Assembly (NCBI GenBank): GCA_025916135.1 | Contig: CP104793.1 | Coordinates: 1,736,001 to 1,800,000 of the forward strand | DNA length: 64,000 bases | Source: Rhodobacteraceae bacterium D3-12 | Lineage (GTDB): Bacteria > Pseudomonadota > Alphaproteobacteria > Rhodobacterales > Rhodobacteraceae | Direction: 5' to 3' | Shown here: one piece after another, positions 42,442 through 53,644 of the stretch | Layout of the letters: each line of letters begins with the position of its first letter | How positions within the stretch are numbered: position 1 is the first letter of the stretch | Notes under the pieces: model-generated | Database searches by the model: none | What the model saw: only the letters and a program-made list of their open reading frames with translations | What the model was told of the DNA's origin: nothing | Program-made: the position numbers and the translations under genes

Positions 42442-44975
42442 ATGAGAGACATTGTTACTGCCATTATCCATAGTTTTCCGGCCTATCTTTTGCTTGGTGC
42501 GGCACTGTATTTCGTGCTGGTTTATCACGGCAAGACGCGCCGGGGACGGGTGCATGAGGCGCTGATTGGGTTTTCGTTTGCTGTCACTGCGTTGATGTTG
42601 GTGCATGGCGCCTATGTGATGCCGATGGGTGGTGCGATCATCAGCGGCGTTGCCGGGCCGATGTTTTTTGCAAGCTATCTGGGGGGGCCGATTGCCGGGC
42701 TTTGGGCTTTTGTCTTTAGCGGTACGGCGCGGTATTTTGTCGGAGGAGATGTGGCGATTGTGGGGATCGTCGCGCAGGGGCTCTACGTATTTGGCGGGCT
42801 GTTGGGACGCAAGCTTGCCCCGGCGGACGAGTGGTATCGCCCACCGCCGCGCGCGCTTGGTGTGGCGCTTCTTTTCTTTCTTGCGCTGCATAGTCTTTCG
42901 GTCGTGTGGGGTGTGGCGCGGGGCAGTCTTAGCGCTCTTTTGACAGAGACCGTTCTGTTGTTGGTGTCATACCTTGTGGTTGGGGCGTCGCTTGGTCTGA
43001 CGTGGTTGATCATACGGCATGTGGGGACATTATCCGGCGTCACGCGCGAGAACAGCCTGCGCGGACAGCAATTGCACATGCTATATGAGGAAGCCGGGGT
43101 AGGGTCATTCCGGTTTGATGCTGAGCGTGCCGATTTTGTGCACGATCAGAGTTTTTCGACATGTATGGTTTGAACGATGTTCCGGAAAGCCAGCAGCGCG
43201 ACGTCTATTTCAGCCTTTTGCACCCGGATGACCGCGAGGCCTTGAATGCCGGGATGCAGAAAGGGCTTGAGGGGGACCGCTCGGTGACGAGCGACATCGG
43301 GCGCGTTTACAAGACGAGCGGCGAGTTGATGACCGTCAAGCGGGTCTGGCGGATTGGCGGGGGCGCGGACGGGCGGCGCACGGACGGCTTTGGCTTGCAT
43401 ATCGACTTGACCGATTTCGAGAAACTCAACCAAGCGCATGACGAGGCTCTGGAGCGGCTGAAGCTGGCGACCGAGGGGTTTCCGGGGCTTGTTTATCAAG
43501 GGATTTGGAAGCCGGGGCAGGTGGTCAAACATCTCTATCTGAGCGAGAGATCCGAGGAATATTGGGGCGTTACCCCGCAACAGGTCTATGACGACCCGCA
43601 GTTACTGGACGCGGAAGATTTGGATAAAGACGTCGACGCGGCCGTTGCCTTGATGCTTGAGAGCGCGCGCAGTGGCGCAGCGCTCTATCGGCGTCTTGAG
43701 ATAAAGACGGGGGTTGCCGATTTTCATGGCGCGGTGACCGACCTTGGTGATGGCACTTATCGGATTGATGGTGTGGTGGTGGATGTGACGGCAGAGGTTG
43801 CTGCGCTGAAAGAGGCGCAGCATCAGGCCGTGATCGCCAATCGCGCGCAACGCATGGAGAGCATCGGCCATCTGACCGGAGGTATCGCGCATGATTTCAA
43901 CAACCTGTTGGCTGTCATCATGGGCAATCTTGAGCTGCTCTATGAAAGCGAAACTGATCCGCTGCGCCGCGGCCAGATCGAGGCGGGGCTGGAGGCCAGC
44001 AGGCGTGGGGCCGATCTTACCCGGTCGATGCTGGCCTTTGCGCGTGAGGCGCCGTTGAAGCCGGAGGTGCTTGACCTTAACGCGGTGGTCCGCTCGGCCC
44101 AACACTGGATGCAGCGGGCCTTGCCCGAGACGGTTGAGGTTGAGACATCGCTTTTGGCGGGTTTGTGGCGCACCGAGCTTGATGCGAGTTCGCTGGAAAG
44201 ATGTCTATTGAACCTGTTGTTGAATGCGCGTGATGCGATGGACGGCACGGGCAAGTTGACGATTGAGACCACCAATGCGCGGATTGATGAGCTTTATGTC
44301 GATCAGCGCGATCACGAGCTTGAGCCGGGGCGGTATGTCATGCTTGCCGTTAGTGATACGGGCTGCGGGATCGCGCCCGAGGCGTTGCACCATATCTTTG
44401 ACCCGTTTTACACCACCAAGGAGACCGGGAAAGGCTCTGGGATGGGCCTGCCGATGATTGAAGGGTTCGTCAAACAATCCAATGGCTCGGTGCAGGTGTA
44501 TACGGAGCCGGGCGAAGGCACGACCATCAAGCTGTATTTTCCGGCCGTGACGGGGGCTGTAGCAGAGATGCCGCGCGCGCAGGCGGGGGAGGCGGAACGG
44601 GCCTCTCACGGGCAACATATCCTGTTGGTTGAGGATGAAGAGCAGGTTCGCAAGGTTCTGGCGGCGTCGCTGCGCCGGGCGGGGTATCGCGTTACGCCGG
44701 CGGAGAGCGGGGATCAGGTGCTTGAGATTTTCCAGAACGCCGAGGGGTTTGACTTGCTGGTCACGGATATTGTGATGCCGGGTGTTTTGCAGGGGACAAC
44801 ATTGGCCAAGGCGATACGCGGGCTGACGCCGGAGTTGCCGATGATTTTCATGTCGGGCTATGCCACGGAGGCGACGGTTCACGGCAATGGTTTGCGCCCT
44901 GAGGACATCCGTTTGATGAAGCCGGTTCCGAGGGCTGATTTCCTCATGGCGGTGGCGCGGGCGCTGGCGTCGTGA
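42442..44975 (+). CDS. 5TM hybrid sensor histidine kinase, one-base frameshift in the first PAS domain
   Basis: Repaired length is about 844 residues. The N-terminal 200 residues form a multi-helix 5TMR_LYT-type membrane sensor (YLLLGAALYFVLVYHGKTRR; GPMFFASYLGGPIAGLWAFV). PAS domain 1 starts YEEAGVGSFRFDAE and is cut at 43160, continuing in the next frame (MYGLNDVPESQQRDVYFSLL HPDDRE). Then PAS 2, HisKA (SIGHLTGGIAHDFNNLLAVI), HATPase_c (LLNARDAM, DTGCGI, GSGMGLPM) and a C-terminal receiver (ILLVEDEEQ, VTDIVMPG) follow. One extra A in CGACATG restores FSTMYGL. The DxF NNLL box type marks it as a hybrid kinase of the class common in this group. Confidence 0.85.
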
Positions 44976-45160
44976 CTGGTTAAGGCGAGGCTGGCGTGTG
45001 ACTGGCTTGTGACTGGCGCGACGGTGGTGTCACCCGGGCGAGAGGTTGCGATCATGGCCACAAGGAAAAGACGTTACGGCACCGGGGGCGAAGTGGGGCG
45101 CGGCGCAGGGTGACAGACCGCGACAGGCACGTCAAAGTGGCCTGTAAGGGGAGGATGTTC

Positions 45161-46668
45161 ATGCGTTTACATGACATGTTGATTGACGCCGCGCGCGACC
45201 GGGGAGCCGAGTGCGCGGTGATTGATTTTGACGATGTACGTTATGACTGGGCGACGATGCAGCGCGGGGCGCAAGCGGCCAGCGATGTGTTGCAGGCCAA
45301 GGGCGTGCGGGCGGGTGACCGGGTTGTGATCGTGCTGGAAAACGCGGCGGTTGCCATGGCGGCGCTGTTTGCCTGTTCGATGCTGGATGCGATTGCGGTA
45401 CCGGTAAATGCGCGGCTGACCAAGGCCGAGCTTGACCGGATTTTGGCGCATTCGGATGCGGCGGCCGCGGTGTTTAGCGTGGCCACGGGCAAAGCGCCGC
45501 GCGCGCAGGCCGAGGCCTTTGACGCCGAGAGCGTGGCACTGCCGGTGGGCGAGATGGCCGTTATGGCGCGCGCCGGAGCCGTGCCGGAGCCGGTTGAGAC
45601 CGACAACGCGCGCGCGATCGCGATCATGCTTTACACATCGGGGACGACCGGCGCGCCGAAGGCTGCCATGCTGAGCCATGCAACGATGTTGGCCGGGGCG
45701 GCGGCGAGCGAGGAAATGCGTGGCATCGTGGCGTCGGATGTCACCTATCTTGCGCTGCCGTTGAGCCACATCTTTGGTTTGGTGACCTTGCTGGCGGTGA
45801 CGCGGGCCAAAGCCTGTGCGCGGCTGGAAGCGCGGTTTGACGTGGCGCGATTGTATCAGGCGTTGAAAGAGGATGTCACCGTTTTGCCGGCGGTGCCACA
45901 GATGCATGCGCAGTTGTTTCACTATGCGCGGGAGCGTGGTGAGGGGCGCTATAGCAAGGGGATTTTGCGGTTTGCCTCCTCTGGCGGGGCGCCGCTTGAT
46001 CCGTCATGGAAGCGCGAGGCCGAGGCGTTTTATGGCATCGCGTTGCAGAATGGCTATGGGCTGACCGAGACGGCAGCGGGGGTTTGTGCGACGCGCAGCG
46101 AGAAGGGCGATCCGGATGTGTCCGTCGGCGTGCCGATGCTGGGCAGTGAGTTGCGTATCAACCTTGAGGCCCCCGGCGCACAGCCCGAGCAGGGCATCGG
46201 CGAGATCGAAATTGGCGGGCCGCAAGTGATGCTGGGTTATTTCAAGGACACCCCGAGCAGACGGCAGCGGTGATGACGCCGGACGGGTGGTTCAAGTCAG
46301 GCGACCTTGGGAGGATGGACGATAAGGGGCGGTTGTTTATCGTCGGGCGGACCAAGGAGTTGATCATTCACTCCGGGTTCAACGTCTATCCCGTAGAGGT
46401 TGAGGCGGCGTTGAGTGAGCATGACGATGTGATCATGGCGGCGGTTGTTGGTCGCAAGGTCGAGGGCAACGAAGAGGTGATCGGCTTTGTCGCCTGCAAG
46501 CCGGATGCCGGTGTGAGCGAGGACGCGATAAGGGCGTTTTTGCGCGAGCGGTTGGTGCCCTATAAGGTGCCGTCGCGGATTGTGATTGCCGAGAGCCTGC
46601 CAGCCGCGCCGACAGGGAAGATCCTTAAGTCGGTGCTGTTGGATCATTTTGCGGAGGCCTTGGGGTAG
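45161..46668 (+). CDS. Acyl-CoA synthetase/AMP-dependent ligase, one-base frameshift
   Basis: Repaired length is about 502 residues. Adenylation motifs are A3 MLYTSGTTGAPKAAMLSHAT near residue 165, A5 LQNGYGLTETAAGV, A7 WFKSGDLGRMDDKGRLFIVG, A8 RTKELIIHSGFNVYPVEVE and the C-terminal catalytic Lys in PTGKILKSVL. The frame breaks at 46250 (GGACACCCCGAG); adding one A gives KDNPEQTAAVMTPDGW. It activates a carboxylic acid to its CoA ester, and the substrate is unknown. The start is ATG 45161 after GGGGAGG, with ATG 45155 as an alternative. Confidence 0.88.
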
Positions 46669-46811
46669 AGGGGCTGCGCGGTTTGGCATGGACTGGACCA
46701 TTCGGTGGAATGGGCGGAGTTGGGTTCTTCCATCGCTGGCAAAGGTCGGGGCTAGCTCACTCAGACCGCTGACTAAGGTGGGGGGCAGCCTCCCACACCG
46801 CAGGTAAAAGT

Positions 46812-46858
46812 GGGGGGCCAGCCCCCCACACCCCCGGGATATTTTCAGTCAGATGAAG
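46812..46858 (+). repeat. GC-rich hairpin plus ATATTTT/ATGAAG repeat, copy downstream of moeA
   Basis: GGGGGGCCAGCCCCCC hairpin, then a CCCCCGGGATATTTT segment and a CAGTCAGATGAAG-like tail. An imperfect extra hairpin unit (GGGGGGCAGCCTCCC) lies just upstream, about 46781-46795. It fills the 248-bp gap between the convergent ligase and moeA genes and may act as a terminator for one or both. Confidence 0.8.
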
Positions 46859-46916
46859 GGGGCCGGGTGACTCGTGAGAAAATGGTCGACGAGCGTGTGG
46901 TTTTTGGTGTCGCGGG

Positions 46917-48088
46917 TCAGGTGAGGGGGATGTAGGCGATCTCGCTCCCGGCGGGTTGGGCGGGGGCGTTGGGCGCGGAAATCGCGAGCGCGTTTGCTTG
47001 GGACAGGACCGTGAGGAGCGAGCTATCTTGACGTTCGAACACTGTGATCTGGCCATTTTCGACATGGGCGCGCTGGTAATGTTCGCGCGGGCCATTCGCG
47101 CCGAGGGGGCGGTGAGCGTCGCGGATTTGCGCGCGACGGGGGCAGGTTTGAACCCTTGTAGCGCGCGGATCAGGGGGGCGAGGAAAATGTGGCCGCAAAC
47201 CATCGCCGAGACCGGGTTGCCGGGCAGGCCGACCATGACCGAGCCGCCCAAGCGCCCCGCCATCAGGGGTTTGCCGGGGCGCATGGCGATTTTGTAGAAG
47301 GCGCGCTCGAGCCCCATGTCGGCGGCGACTGTGCCGACCAGATCATGATCGCCCACGGACGCGCCGCCGATGGTGACGATGAGGTCGGCGTCTTTGGCGA
47401 GCGTGAGTGTGGTTTCGAGGCTTTCGCGGTTGTCGCGGGCGATCGGCAAGAGCCGGGGGGCCGCGCCGAGATTGCGCAGGAGGGCGTGCAAGCCGAAGGT
47501 GTTGGAGGCGATGATCTGATCGCGGCTTGGGGTTTCGCCGGGCATGACGAGTTCATCGCCGGTCGAGATCAGCGCGACCGAGGTGCGGCGGGTCACCGGC
47601 AGCTCGGCGATGTTCATCGCGGCGAGCAGGGCGATGTCTTCGGGGCTAAGGCGGCGCGGGGCGTCGAGCCTATGGCCGCTGGTGAAATCGGTGCCGAGTG
47701 GGCGGATGTTGGAGACGCTTTGCGGGGCGGTGATGGTGATGAGGGAGCCGCGCCGCTCGACGTCTTCCTGGATCACCACATGGCTGGCGCCATCGGGCAC
47801 CGGCGCGCCGGTGAAGATGCGCACGGCGTGGCCGGGTTTGAGCGTGCCGTCAAAGCCGTGTCCGGCGGCGCTCTCTCCGATCACCTTGAACTGGGCGTGG
47901 AGGTCGACCTCTTCGGCTTTGAGCGCGTAGCCGTCCATCGCGGAGGAGGCAAAGGGGGGCTGGTCGCGGGTGGCGCTGACCGGTTGGGCAAGCACACGAC
48001 CGGGCGCGTCAAGCAGCGGCACTGTTTCGCTGGCGAGCGGTGAGACCAGCGCGAAGAGTTCGTTAAGGGCGTCGGTGACGGAGATCAT
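46917..48088 (-). CDS. moeA: Molybdopterin molybdenumtransferase MoeA, frameshifted near the C-terminus
   Basis: Repaired length is 390 residues, typical for MoeA. It shows [20 protein letters not shown] with SAMDGYAL near residue 48, [38 protein letters not shown] and the MPT-binding [13 protein letters not shown] near 240, then [11 protein letters not shown]. At 47104-47108 a C run (minus sense) is one short. The true tail [20 protein letters not shown] continues in the other frame to a stop at 46917. Without repair the frame reads 160 bp of unrelated proline-rich sequence. MoeA inserts molybdate into adenylylated molybdopterin. Its ATG overlaps the moaC stop (ATGA). Confidence 0.93.
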
Positions 48089-48561
48089 GATGCCTCGTAG
48101 CGGCCTGATTTTCCGCCGTCTTTCAGCACCACGCGGATGTCGGAGATGATCATGCCCTTGTCGACCGCTTTGACCATATCGTGCACTGTGAGGGCGGCGA
48201 TGGAGACGGCGGTGAGGGCTTCCATCTCGACGCCGGTCTGGCCGGTGGTTTTGACCGTGGCCTCGATGTCGATGCCGGGCAAGTCGGGGTTGAGGGTGAG
48301 ATCAACCGTGACCTTGGTGATCGGCAAAGGGTGGCAGAGGGGGATCAGATCGGGGGTTTTCTTGGCCCCCATGATCCCGGCGAGGCGCGCGACCGAGAGG
48401 ACATCGCCCTTTTTTGCGCGCCCTTCGGAAATCAGCGTGAAGGTGTCGGGCTGCATCGACACGGACCCGCGCGCCACGGCAATGCGTGCGGTTACGGGCT
48501 TGTCCGAGACATCGACCATATGGGCATCGCCCTTGGCGTCAAAGTGGCTAAGACCAGCCAT
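48085..48561 (-). CDS. moaC: Cyclic pyranopterin monophosphate synthase MoaC
   Basis: A 158-residue MoaC, full length. Signature segments are [19 protein letters not shown] at the start, [18 protein letters not shown] with the catalytic His near residue 77, and [20 protein letters not shown] with the catalytic Lys in KAVDKGM. It completes the first step of molybdopterin synthesis after MoaA. It starts 1 bp after trpC ends and overlaps moeA, so trpDC-moaC-moeA is one operon. Confidence 0.97.
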   Translation of the reverse strand: MAGLSHFDAKGDAHMVDVSDKPVTARIAVARGSVSMQPDTFTLISEGRAKKGDVLSVARLAGIMGAKKTPDLIPLCHPLPITKVTVDLTLNPDLPGIDIEATVKTTGQTGVEMEALTAVSIAALTVHDMVKAVDKGMIISDIRVVLKDGGKSGRYEAS

Positions 48562-48562
48562 G

Positions 48563-49390
48563 TTATGCGGCTCCTGTGGCGGGGATCGGATTGGCGAGCA
48601 GCGTCTTGGTTGCGGCGGTCACATCCGGTTGGCGCATCAGGCTTTCGCCGATGAGAAAGCTGCGCGCGCCATAGCGGGCCATATCGGCGAGATCATCGGG
48701 CGTGGCGAGGCCGCTTTCGGAAATGACCAGACGGTCGGCGGGCACCCGGCGCGACAGGTTGCGGGTGGCGTCGAGCGTGGTTTCGAAGGTCTTGAGGTTG
48801 CGGTTGTTGATGCCGATCATCCGCGATTTGAGGGGGAGGGCGCGGTCGAGTTCTTCCTCGTCGTGGACCTCAAGCAGGGCATCCATGCCCCATTCGGTGG
48901 CGGCGGCTTCAAGCTCGCGTGCCTGCGCATCAGAGACCGAGGCGAGGATGATCAGGATGCAATCGGCCCCAAGCGCGCGGGCCTCGGCGACCTGATAGGT
49001 GTCATACATGAAATCCTTGCGCAGCGCGGGCAGGGCAGTGGCGGCGCGGGCCTGCGTCAAAAAGGGTTTGGCCCCCTGAAAGCTGGGCGTGTCGGTGAGC
49101 ACCGAGAGGCAGGTTGCGCCGCCGGCTTCATAGGCGCGTGCCAGCGTAGCGGGGTCGAAGTCTTCGCGGATCAAGCCCTTAGAGGGGCTTGCTTTTTTGA
49201 CCTCGGAAATGAGACCGTAGCCGGTTTTGCTCGCTGCGACGAGCGCATCCGCAAAGGGGCGGACGGGGGATGCTGCGCGCGCTTCGGCTTCGATGTCGCT
49301 TAGGGGTTTGGCGGCTTTGTCGGCGGCGACTTCCTCAAGCTTGTAGGCTTTGATGCGGTCGAGAACGGTGCCGGTGAGCGGTCCGGTCAT
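48563..49390 (-). CDS. trpC: Indole-3-glycerol phosphate synthase
   Basis: A 275-residue TIM-barrel enzyme of tryptophan synthesis. It has the conserved [17 protein letters not shown] near residue 67 with catalytic Glu/Lys, [20 protein letters not shown] near 123, [17 protein letters not shown] near 192 and [16 protein letters not shown] near 222. The ATG overlaps the trpD stop (ATGA). A longer open frame upstream lies inside trpD in another frame and is not real. Confidence 0.97.
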   Translation of the reverse strand: MTGPLTGTVLDRIKAYKLEEVAADKAAKPLSDIEAEARAASPVRPFADALVAASKTGYGLISEVKKASPSKGLIREDFDPATLARAYEAGGATCLSVLTDTPSFQGAKPFLTQARAATALPALRKDFMYDTYQVAEARALGADCILIILASVSDAQARELEAAATEWGMDALLEVHDEEELDRALPLKSRMIGINNRNLKTFETTLDATRNLSRRVPADRLVISESGLATPDDLADMARYGARSFLIGESLMRQPDVTAATKTLLANPIPATGAA

Positions 49391-50409
49391 GTGGCCTCCG
49401 ATGTGAGTTTGGCGAGGGCGGTGATCTTGGCTTTGGCGGCACCGGAATCGATGCTTTCGCGGGCCATTTCGACACCTTGATGCAGGTCGGCGGCTTTGCC
49501 TCCGACTGTGAGAGCGGCGGCGGCGTTGAGCAGCACCGCGTCGCGATAGGCCGACGGGGTGCCATCGAGCAAGGCCTTGAAAGCCGTGGCATTTTCGGAC
49601 GGTGTGCCGCCGATGATATCCTCGAAAGGATGCACGGGCAGGCCGAAATCTTCGGGGTGGAGCTCGATCTCGCGCACGGTGCCGTCTTCTTCGAGGGCGG
49701 CGACCCATGTGAGGCCGGTGATTGTCATCTCGTCGGTGCCGTCGCTGCCATGCACCAGCCAGGCGCGTTCGGAGCCCAGAGCGCCGAGGGTTTCGGCCAT
49801 CGGGCGGATCATCGCGCGGGAAAACGCGCCGGTGAGTTGGCGTTTCACGCCCGCCGGGTTGGTCAGCGGCCCGAGGATGTTAAAGATCGTGCGGGTGCCA
49901 AGTTCTGCCCGGCTTGGCCCGACATGGGCCATCGCGGGGTGGTGCATGGGCGCCATCATGAATGCGATGCCGCACTCGCTCAGCGCCTTTTCAACCACCG
50001 CAGGGCCGACCATGACATTCACGCCCATTTGCGCCAATGCATCCGCAGCACCGGATTTCGACGACAGGTTACGATTGCCATGTTTCGCAATGGTTAACCC
50101 CGCGCCCGCCGCCACAAAAGCGGTGGCGGTCGAGATGTTGAGCGTGCCCTTGCCATCGCCGCCGGTGCCGACAATGTCCATCGCATCATCGGGCGCTTTG
50201 ACCGTGTGGCATTTGGCGCGCATGACGCTGGCGGCGGCGGTGAATTCCGCGACCGTTTCACCGCGTGTGCGCAGCGCCATGAGAAAGCCGCCGATCTGGC
50301 TTGGCGTGGCATCGCCTTCGAACAGGATACGAAAGGCGGTTTCGGCTTCGCTGCGCGACAGCGCGCGTTCGGCAGCCGCACCGATCAGGGGTTTGAGGGC
50401 GTCGCTCAT
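49387..50409 (-). CDS. trpD: Anthranilate phosphoribosyltransferase
   Basis: A 340-residue enzyme joining anthranilate to PRPP. Family motifs are [20 protein letters not shown] near residue 78 (PRPP site), [20 protein letters not shown] with KHGNR near 109, [20 protein letters not shown] near 155 and [16 protein letters not shown]. It starts the trpD-trpC-moaC-moeA operon. trpE and trpG, usual upstream partners, are absent from this position. Confidence 0.97.
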   Translation of the reverse strand: MSDALKPLIGAAAERALSRSEAETAFRILFEGDATPSQIGGFLMALRTRGETVAEFTAAASVMRAKCHTVKAPDDAMDIVGTGGDGKGTLNISTATAFVAAGAGLTIAKHGNRNLSSKSGAADALAQMGVNVMVGPAVVEKALSECGIAFMMAPMHHPAMAHVGPSRAELGTRTIFNILGPLTNPAGVKRQLTGAFSRAMIRPMAETLGALGSERAWLVHGSDGTDEMTITGLTWVAALEEDGTVREIELHPEDFGLPVHPFEDIIGGTPSENATAFKALLDGTPSAYRDAVLLNAAAALTVGGKAADLHQGVEMARESIDSGAAKAKITALAKLTSEAT

Positions 50410-50634
50410 CTAAGCTCCGTGGGTTTCTGGGGCAAGGCAGCTGTTCGAGAACCCGGAAAATCCGAGGCGAAACAAGCGTTTGTGTCACATATGTTCTTCA
50501 ACAGCAGCATCTTGCTCATTATTGGTCGCAAAGGACTGGAAGCCCATGCTTTGGTCGCGGTATACATGTTCAGGCTTGGTGCGTACCGTCAAGGGGCGCG
50601 TGGGACCTCAAGAGCAGAAAATGAGGTGATCGCA

Positions 50635-52650
50635 GTGGTCAAAGGATTGGTGAGCGGCGTGGTCGTGGGGGTTGTCGTCTCGGTCGGGGCGGCGGCGGGG
50701 CTTTCTGTGTTTATTGGCGGGCCAACGCCGAGCAACAAGCAACCGCAAACGGCAGCGGTCAGCGTGCCTGCGGGATCGGAATTCAACAAGCCGCGCGAAG
50801 ACAAGAAGGCGAGCCTGCCTGCGAGTGAGCCGGTGGTGGCAGAGCAGGTTGCGCCCAAGGTGACCGCGCCCAAGCCCGACAGCGTGGCGCCTGTGGCCAC
50901 GGTTGCCAAGGATCTGGGCGCGCAGCCCGTCGCCGGGCAGGAGCCGGGCGGGATGGCGCAGCCCAAGACCGGCGCAGAGGTGATCAAACCTCCCGCGCCT
51001 GTGGTGGCTTCTGCGGCTAAAAAGCCATTGCAAACAACGGGGTCGAGTGCGCCCAAGCCGCCAAGCGGCGAGGCGGCGCTGTCGATTTCAACCGAGCCGG
51101 CGCAGCCAGCGCCGCCTGTGGTAGAGGTTCCGAAAACCGCCTTTGAGACGCCTAAGGTTGCGCAAAAGGACGGTGGCACGCAGGCTGGTGGCACGCAGGC
51201 AGGTGGTGAGGGCGAAGTTGTGGCTTCGGTGTCGGCCCCCGCACCGAAGGTTCAAAGTGCGGCACCGATGGAGCCGCCTGCGCCGGTCGTAACGCCCGAG
51301 GCCAGCAGCGGGAGCGGCGATGTAACGGGGCAGGAGCCGCCGAAGCCTGCGATGAAGCCTGAAGGCAAACCGGCAGCGGGGCAGGTCGCCCAAGCGCCGG
51401 TTGCGCCCAAACCCGTGAGCGCGGAGCCGGTGATCCGAGTGGGGCCCCCAGCAGAGCCGAAACCAGTTGTTGACCCTGTGGCTGAGCCGGTGGTTAAGCC
51501 TGAGGTTAAGCCCGATGCGGTTGCTGGTGCAGAGCCAGCGGGCGACCCGGTGGCACCTGCGGAGACGTTCAAGAAAACCGTTCGCGAACAGGGCGTTAAG
51601 GAACCTGCGCCCAAGGTGGAGATAGCCGAAGGGGGTGCCGCACCGGTGCCGACTCCAGCGGTTGATCCAAAGCCCGGCTCCGACACGCCCAAGGACAAGG
51701 TAGCGCGAGCCGTTACCGAGCCGCCCGCCAAGCCGGTCACCGTGCCGCAAGTCAAGAGCCTACCGGCTCCACCAGAACCAGAGCAGCCGCGTCAGGCGCA
51801 GGCCGAATCCGCAGCACCCCCACCCGCCATCCGGATTGGAAAACCGGCAGGAAGCTTCAAGACCGTGGGCAGCAAACTCGGCACATCCGGCGGCGCTCTA
51901 GGGACCAAGCGGAGCAGTGGTTTGCCAACGATCGGAGCGGGCGCTGCGGCGCCAGACGGCGCCGTCAAAACGAAAGGCGCGCGGCCGATCGAACGCTATG
52001 CTGTTAATTTCAAGGCCTTGGAAAACAAGCCTAAAATGGCGATTGTGTTGATCGACGAGGGCACAGGATCGGTTGAGATCGACCAGCTTGCGGCGTTCCC
52101 TTATCCGCTGGCGATTGCGGTGGACACGGCGCGCGACGACGCTTTGGATCGCATGGCAATGTTCCGCGCGGCGGGCTTTGAGGTTATGGCCATGGTGGCG
52201 CTGCCAGAGGGGGCAACCCCAACCGACGTCGAAGTGGCGATGCCGGTGCTTATGGACAAGGTGCCAGAAGCCGTAGGCGTGATGGAAGCGCCGGGCGAGG
52301 GGATCCAGTTTGACCGCAAGGTAAGCGATCAGGTTGCGCAGATCCTTGGCGCAACGGGTCACGGTTTGCTGTTGTATTCCAAGGGGTTGAACACGGCGCA
52401 GAAGCTGGCGGCCAAGAATGGCGTGCCGTCGGCGACGATCTTTCGCGACTTTGATGCGGCGGGCCAGAATAGCCGCACGATCCGCCGCTTCCTGAACAAC
52501 GGCGCGTTGCGCGCCGGCAGCGAGGGCGGCGTTGTGATGGTCGGTCGGATGCGCCCGGAAACCGTGGCGGCGCTGTTGGTTTGGGGCTTGGATGAACGTG
52601 CCGGGCAAATCGCGCTCGCGCCGATCAGCGCGCTGTTGCAGGAGCAATAA
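50635..52650 (+). CDS. Divergent polysaccharide deacetylase (DUF610) with a long Pro/Ala/Val-rich linker
   Basis: About 671 residues from a GTG at 50635 preceded by TGAGGTGAT. A single N-terminal membrane segment (LVSGVVVGVVVSVGAAAGLS) anchors it. Residues 30-440 are low-complexity Pro/Ala/Val/Lys/Glu, likely to span the periplasm. The C-terminal domain (about 460-670) is DUF610: MAIVLIDEGTGSVEIDQLAA, LAIAVDTARDDALDRMAMFR and EGIQFDRKVSDQVAQIL. DUF610 resembles NodB-type deacetylases but lacks most of the metal-binding His residues. It may remodel or bind a wall glycan. The tail residues suggest conservation in the group. Confidence 0.87.
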   Translation: MVKGLVSGVVVGVVVSVGAAAGLSVFIGGPTPSNKQPQTAAVSVPAGSEFNKPREDKKASLPASEPVVAEQVAPKVTAPKPDSVAPVATVAKDLGAQPVAGQEPGGMAQPKTGAEVIKPPAPVVASAAKKPLQTTGSSAPKPPSGEAALSISTEPAQPAPPVVEVPKTAFETPKVAQKDGGTQAGGTQAGGEGEVVASVSAPAPKVQSAAPMEPPAPVVTPEASSGSGDVTGQEPPKPAMKPEGKPAAGQVAQAPVAPKPVSAEPVIRVGPPAEPKPVVDPVAEPVVKPEVKPDAVAGAEPAGDPVAPAETFKKTVREQGVKEPAPKVEIAEGGAAPVPTPAVDPKPGSDTPKDKVARAVTEPPAKPVTVPQVKSLPAPPEPEQPRQAQAESAAPPPAIRIGKPAGSFKTVGSKLGTSGGALGTKRSSGLPTIGAGAAAPDGAVKTKGARPIERYAVNFKALENKPKMAIVLIDEGTGSVEIDQLAAFPYPLAIAVDTARDDALDRMAMFRAAGFEVMAMVALPEGATPTDVEVAMPVLMDKVPEAVGVMEAPGEGIQFDRKVSDQVAQILGATGHGLLLYSKGLNTAQKLAAKNGVPSATIFRDFDAAGQNSRTIRRFLNNGALRAGSEGGVVMVGRMRPETVAALLVWGLDERAGQIALAPISALLQEQ

Positions 52651-52686
52651 GCCAAAGTGTTAACGCAGAAATTTGGCGGGTCTGCC

Positions 52687-52716
52687 GGGGGGTGACCTTC
52701 GGCTGACATCCGGCTG
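52687..52716 (+). repeat. Dispersed 30-nt repeat, copy 2
   Basis: GGGGGGTGACCTTCGGCTGA followed by CATCCGGCTG, one mismatch from 33131-33160. It lies just after the DUF610 gene. GTTAACGC sequences also lie nearby, as at copy 1. Confidence 0.8.
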
Positions 52717-52830
52717 ACTTACGTGCACCGCTGCGCCGCGGCAAATTTGAACGGAAAATTAAGTTAACGCGGCGTGCGCTGACGATGAGGCACGACTAAG
52801 GGCGGTGTCTAAAACGCGCGTGGTTCCGGC

Positions 52831-53403
52831 TCAAGTCCGGGGCGTAGGGTGGTGTGTGGCGGAAATCGCGCGTGTCTCGCCGGGGGCGAGGCCACTGAGC
52901 GACCAGTCGCCGATACGGGTGCGGATCAAACGCAGTGTCGGGTGGCCGACGGCGGCGCTCATCCGGCGGACCTGTCGGTTGCGCCCTTCGGTGATGACAA
53001 GCTCAAGCCATGTGTCGGGCACCGATTTGCGCACCCGTATCGGCGGATGGCGTGGCCAGAGCCAATCTGGTTCCGGGACGAGACGCGCCTTGGCCGGGCG
53101 GGTTGGCCCGTCCTTGAGGGTGACCCCGATGCGCAGCGCCGAAAGAGCGGCGTCATCCGGGCGACCTTCGACCTGAATCAGATAGGTCTTGGGCTGCTTG
53201 AAGCGCGGGCTTGATATCCGCGCTTGCAGCTTGCCGTCATCGGTCAAAAGCAGAAGCCCTTCGCTGTCGCGATCAAGCCGCCCGGCGGGATAGACCGATT
53301 TTTCGCTGATGTATTCGGCCAGCGTCGGACGCGGCGGCGTGGATTTGTCGGTGAATTGCGTCAGCACGCCATAGGGTTTGTTAAACAGGATCAGCCGCGC
53401 CAT
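52831..53403 (-). CDS. rRNA pseudouridine synthase (RluE-like)
   Basis: A 190-residue RsuA-family enzyme that starts [20 protein letters not shown]. The catalytic Asp is in [20 protein letters not shown] near residue 42, and the RNA-binding [19 protein letters not shown] segment is near 140. It lacks an S4 domain and matches the short RluE type, which modifies 23S rRNA position 2457 in E. coli. I put the start at the ATG at 53403; the longer frame to 53481 is not conserved. Confidence 0.93.
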   Translation of the reverse strand: MARLILFNKPYGVLTQFTDKSTPPRPTLAEYISEKSVYPAGRLDRDSEGLLLLTDDGKLQARISSPRFKQPKTYLIQVEGRPDDAALSALRIGVTLKDGPTRPAKARLVPEPDWLWPRHPPIRVRKSVPDTWLELVITEGRNRQVRRMSAAVGHPTLRLIRTRIGDWSLSGLAPGETRAISATHHPTPRT

Positions 53404-53489
53404 CAGCTCTGCCCTCGAACCGCCACGAACGACTGCGCGCCGCGCAATCTCCCTTGTCCAACGCCGGCCGCAAAAAACCAACCCGCCCC

Positions 53490-53539
53490 CTTCATCTGAC
53501 CGAAAATATCCCGGGGGGTGCGGGGGGCTGGCCCCCCGC
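53490..53539 (-). repeat. GC-rich hairpin plus ATATTTT/ATGAAG repeat, copy after rluE start
   Basis: Reverse-orientation copy: CTTCATCTGACCG, then AAAATATCCCGGGGGG, then a GGGGGGCTGGCCCCCC hairpin. It lies in the gap between the rluE-like gene's start and the ppiD-like gene's stop. Confidence 0.8.
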
Positions 53540-53644
53540 TTTCCTCTGCCTCACGCGCTTGCCCGTGCCGCCATAGGACCACGCCGCAAGTGGCGTGATC
53601 CTTGAGCGACCGGTGGCAGAGCGGCGTCATGGGCCAGGCTTCCG

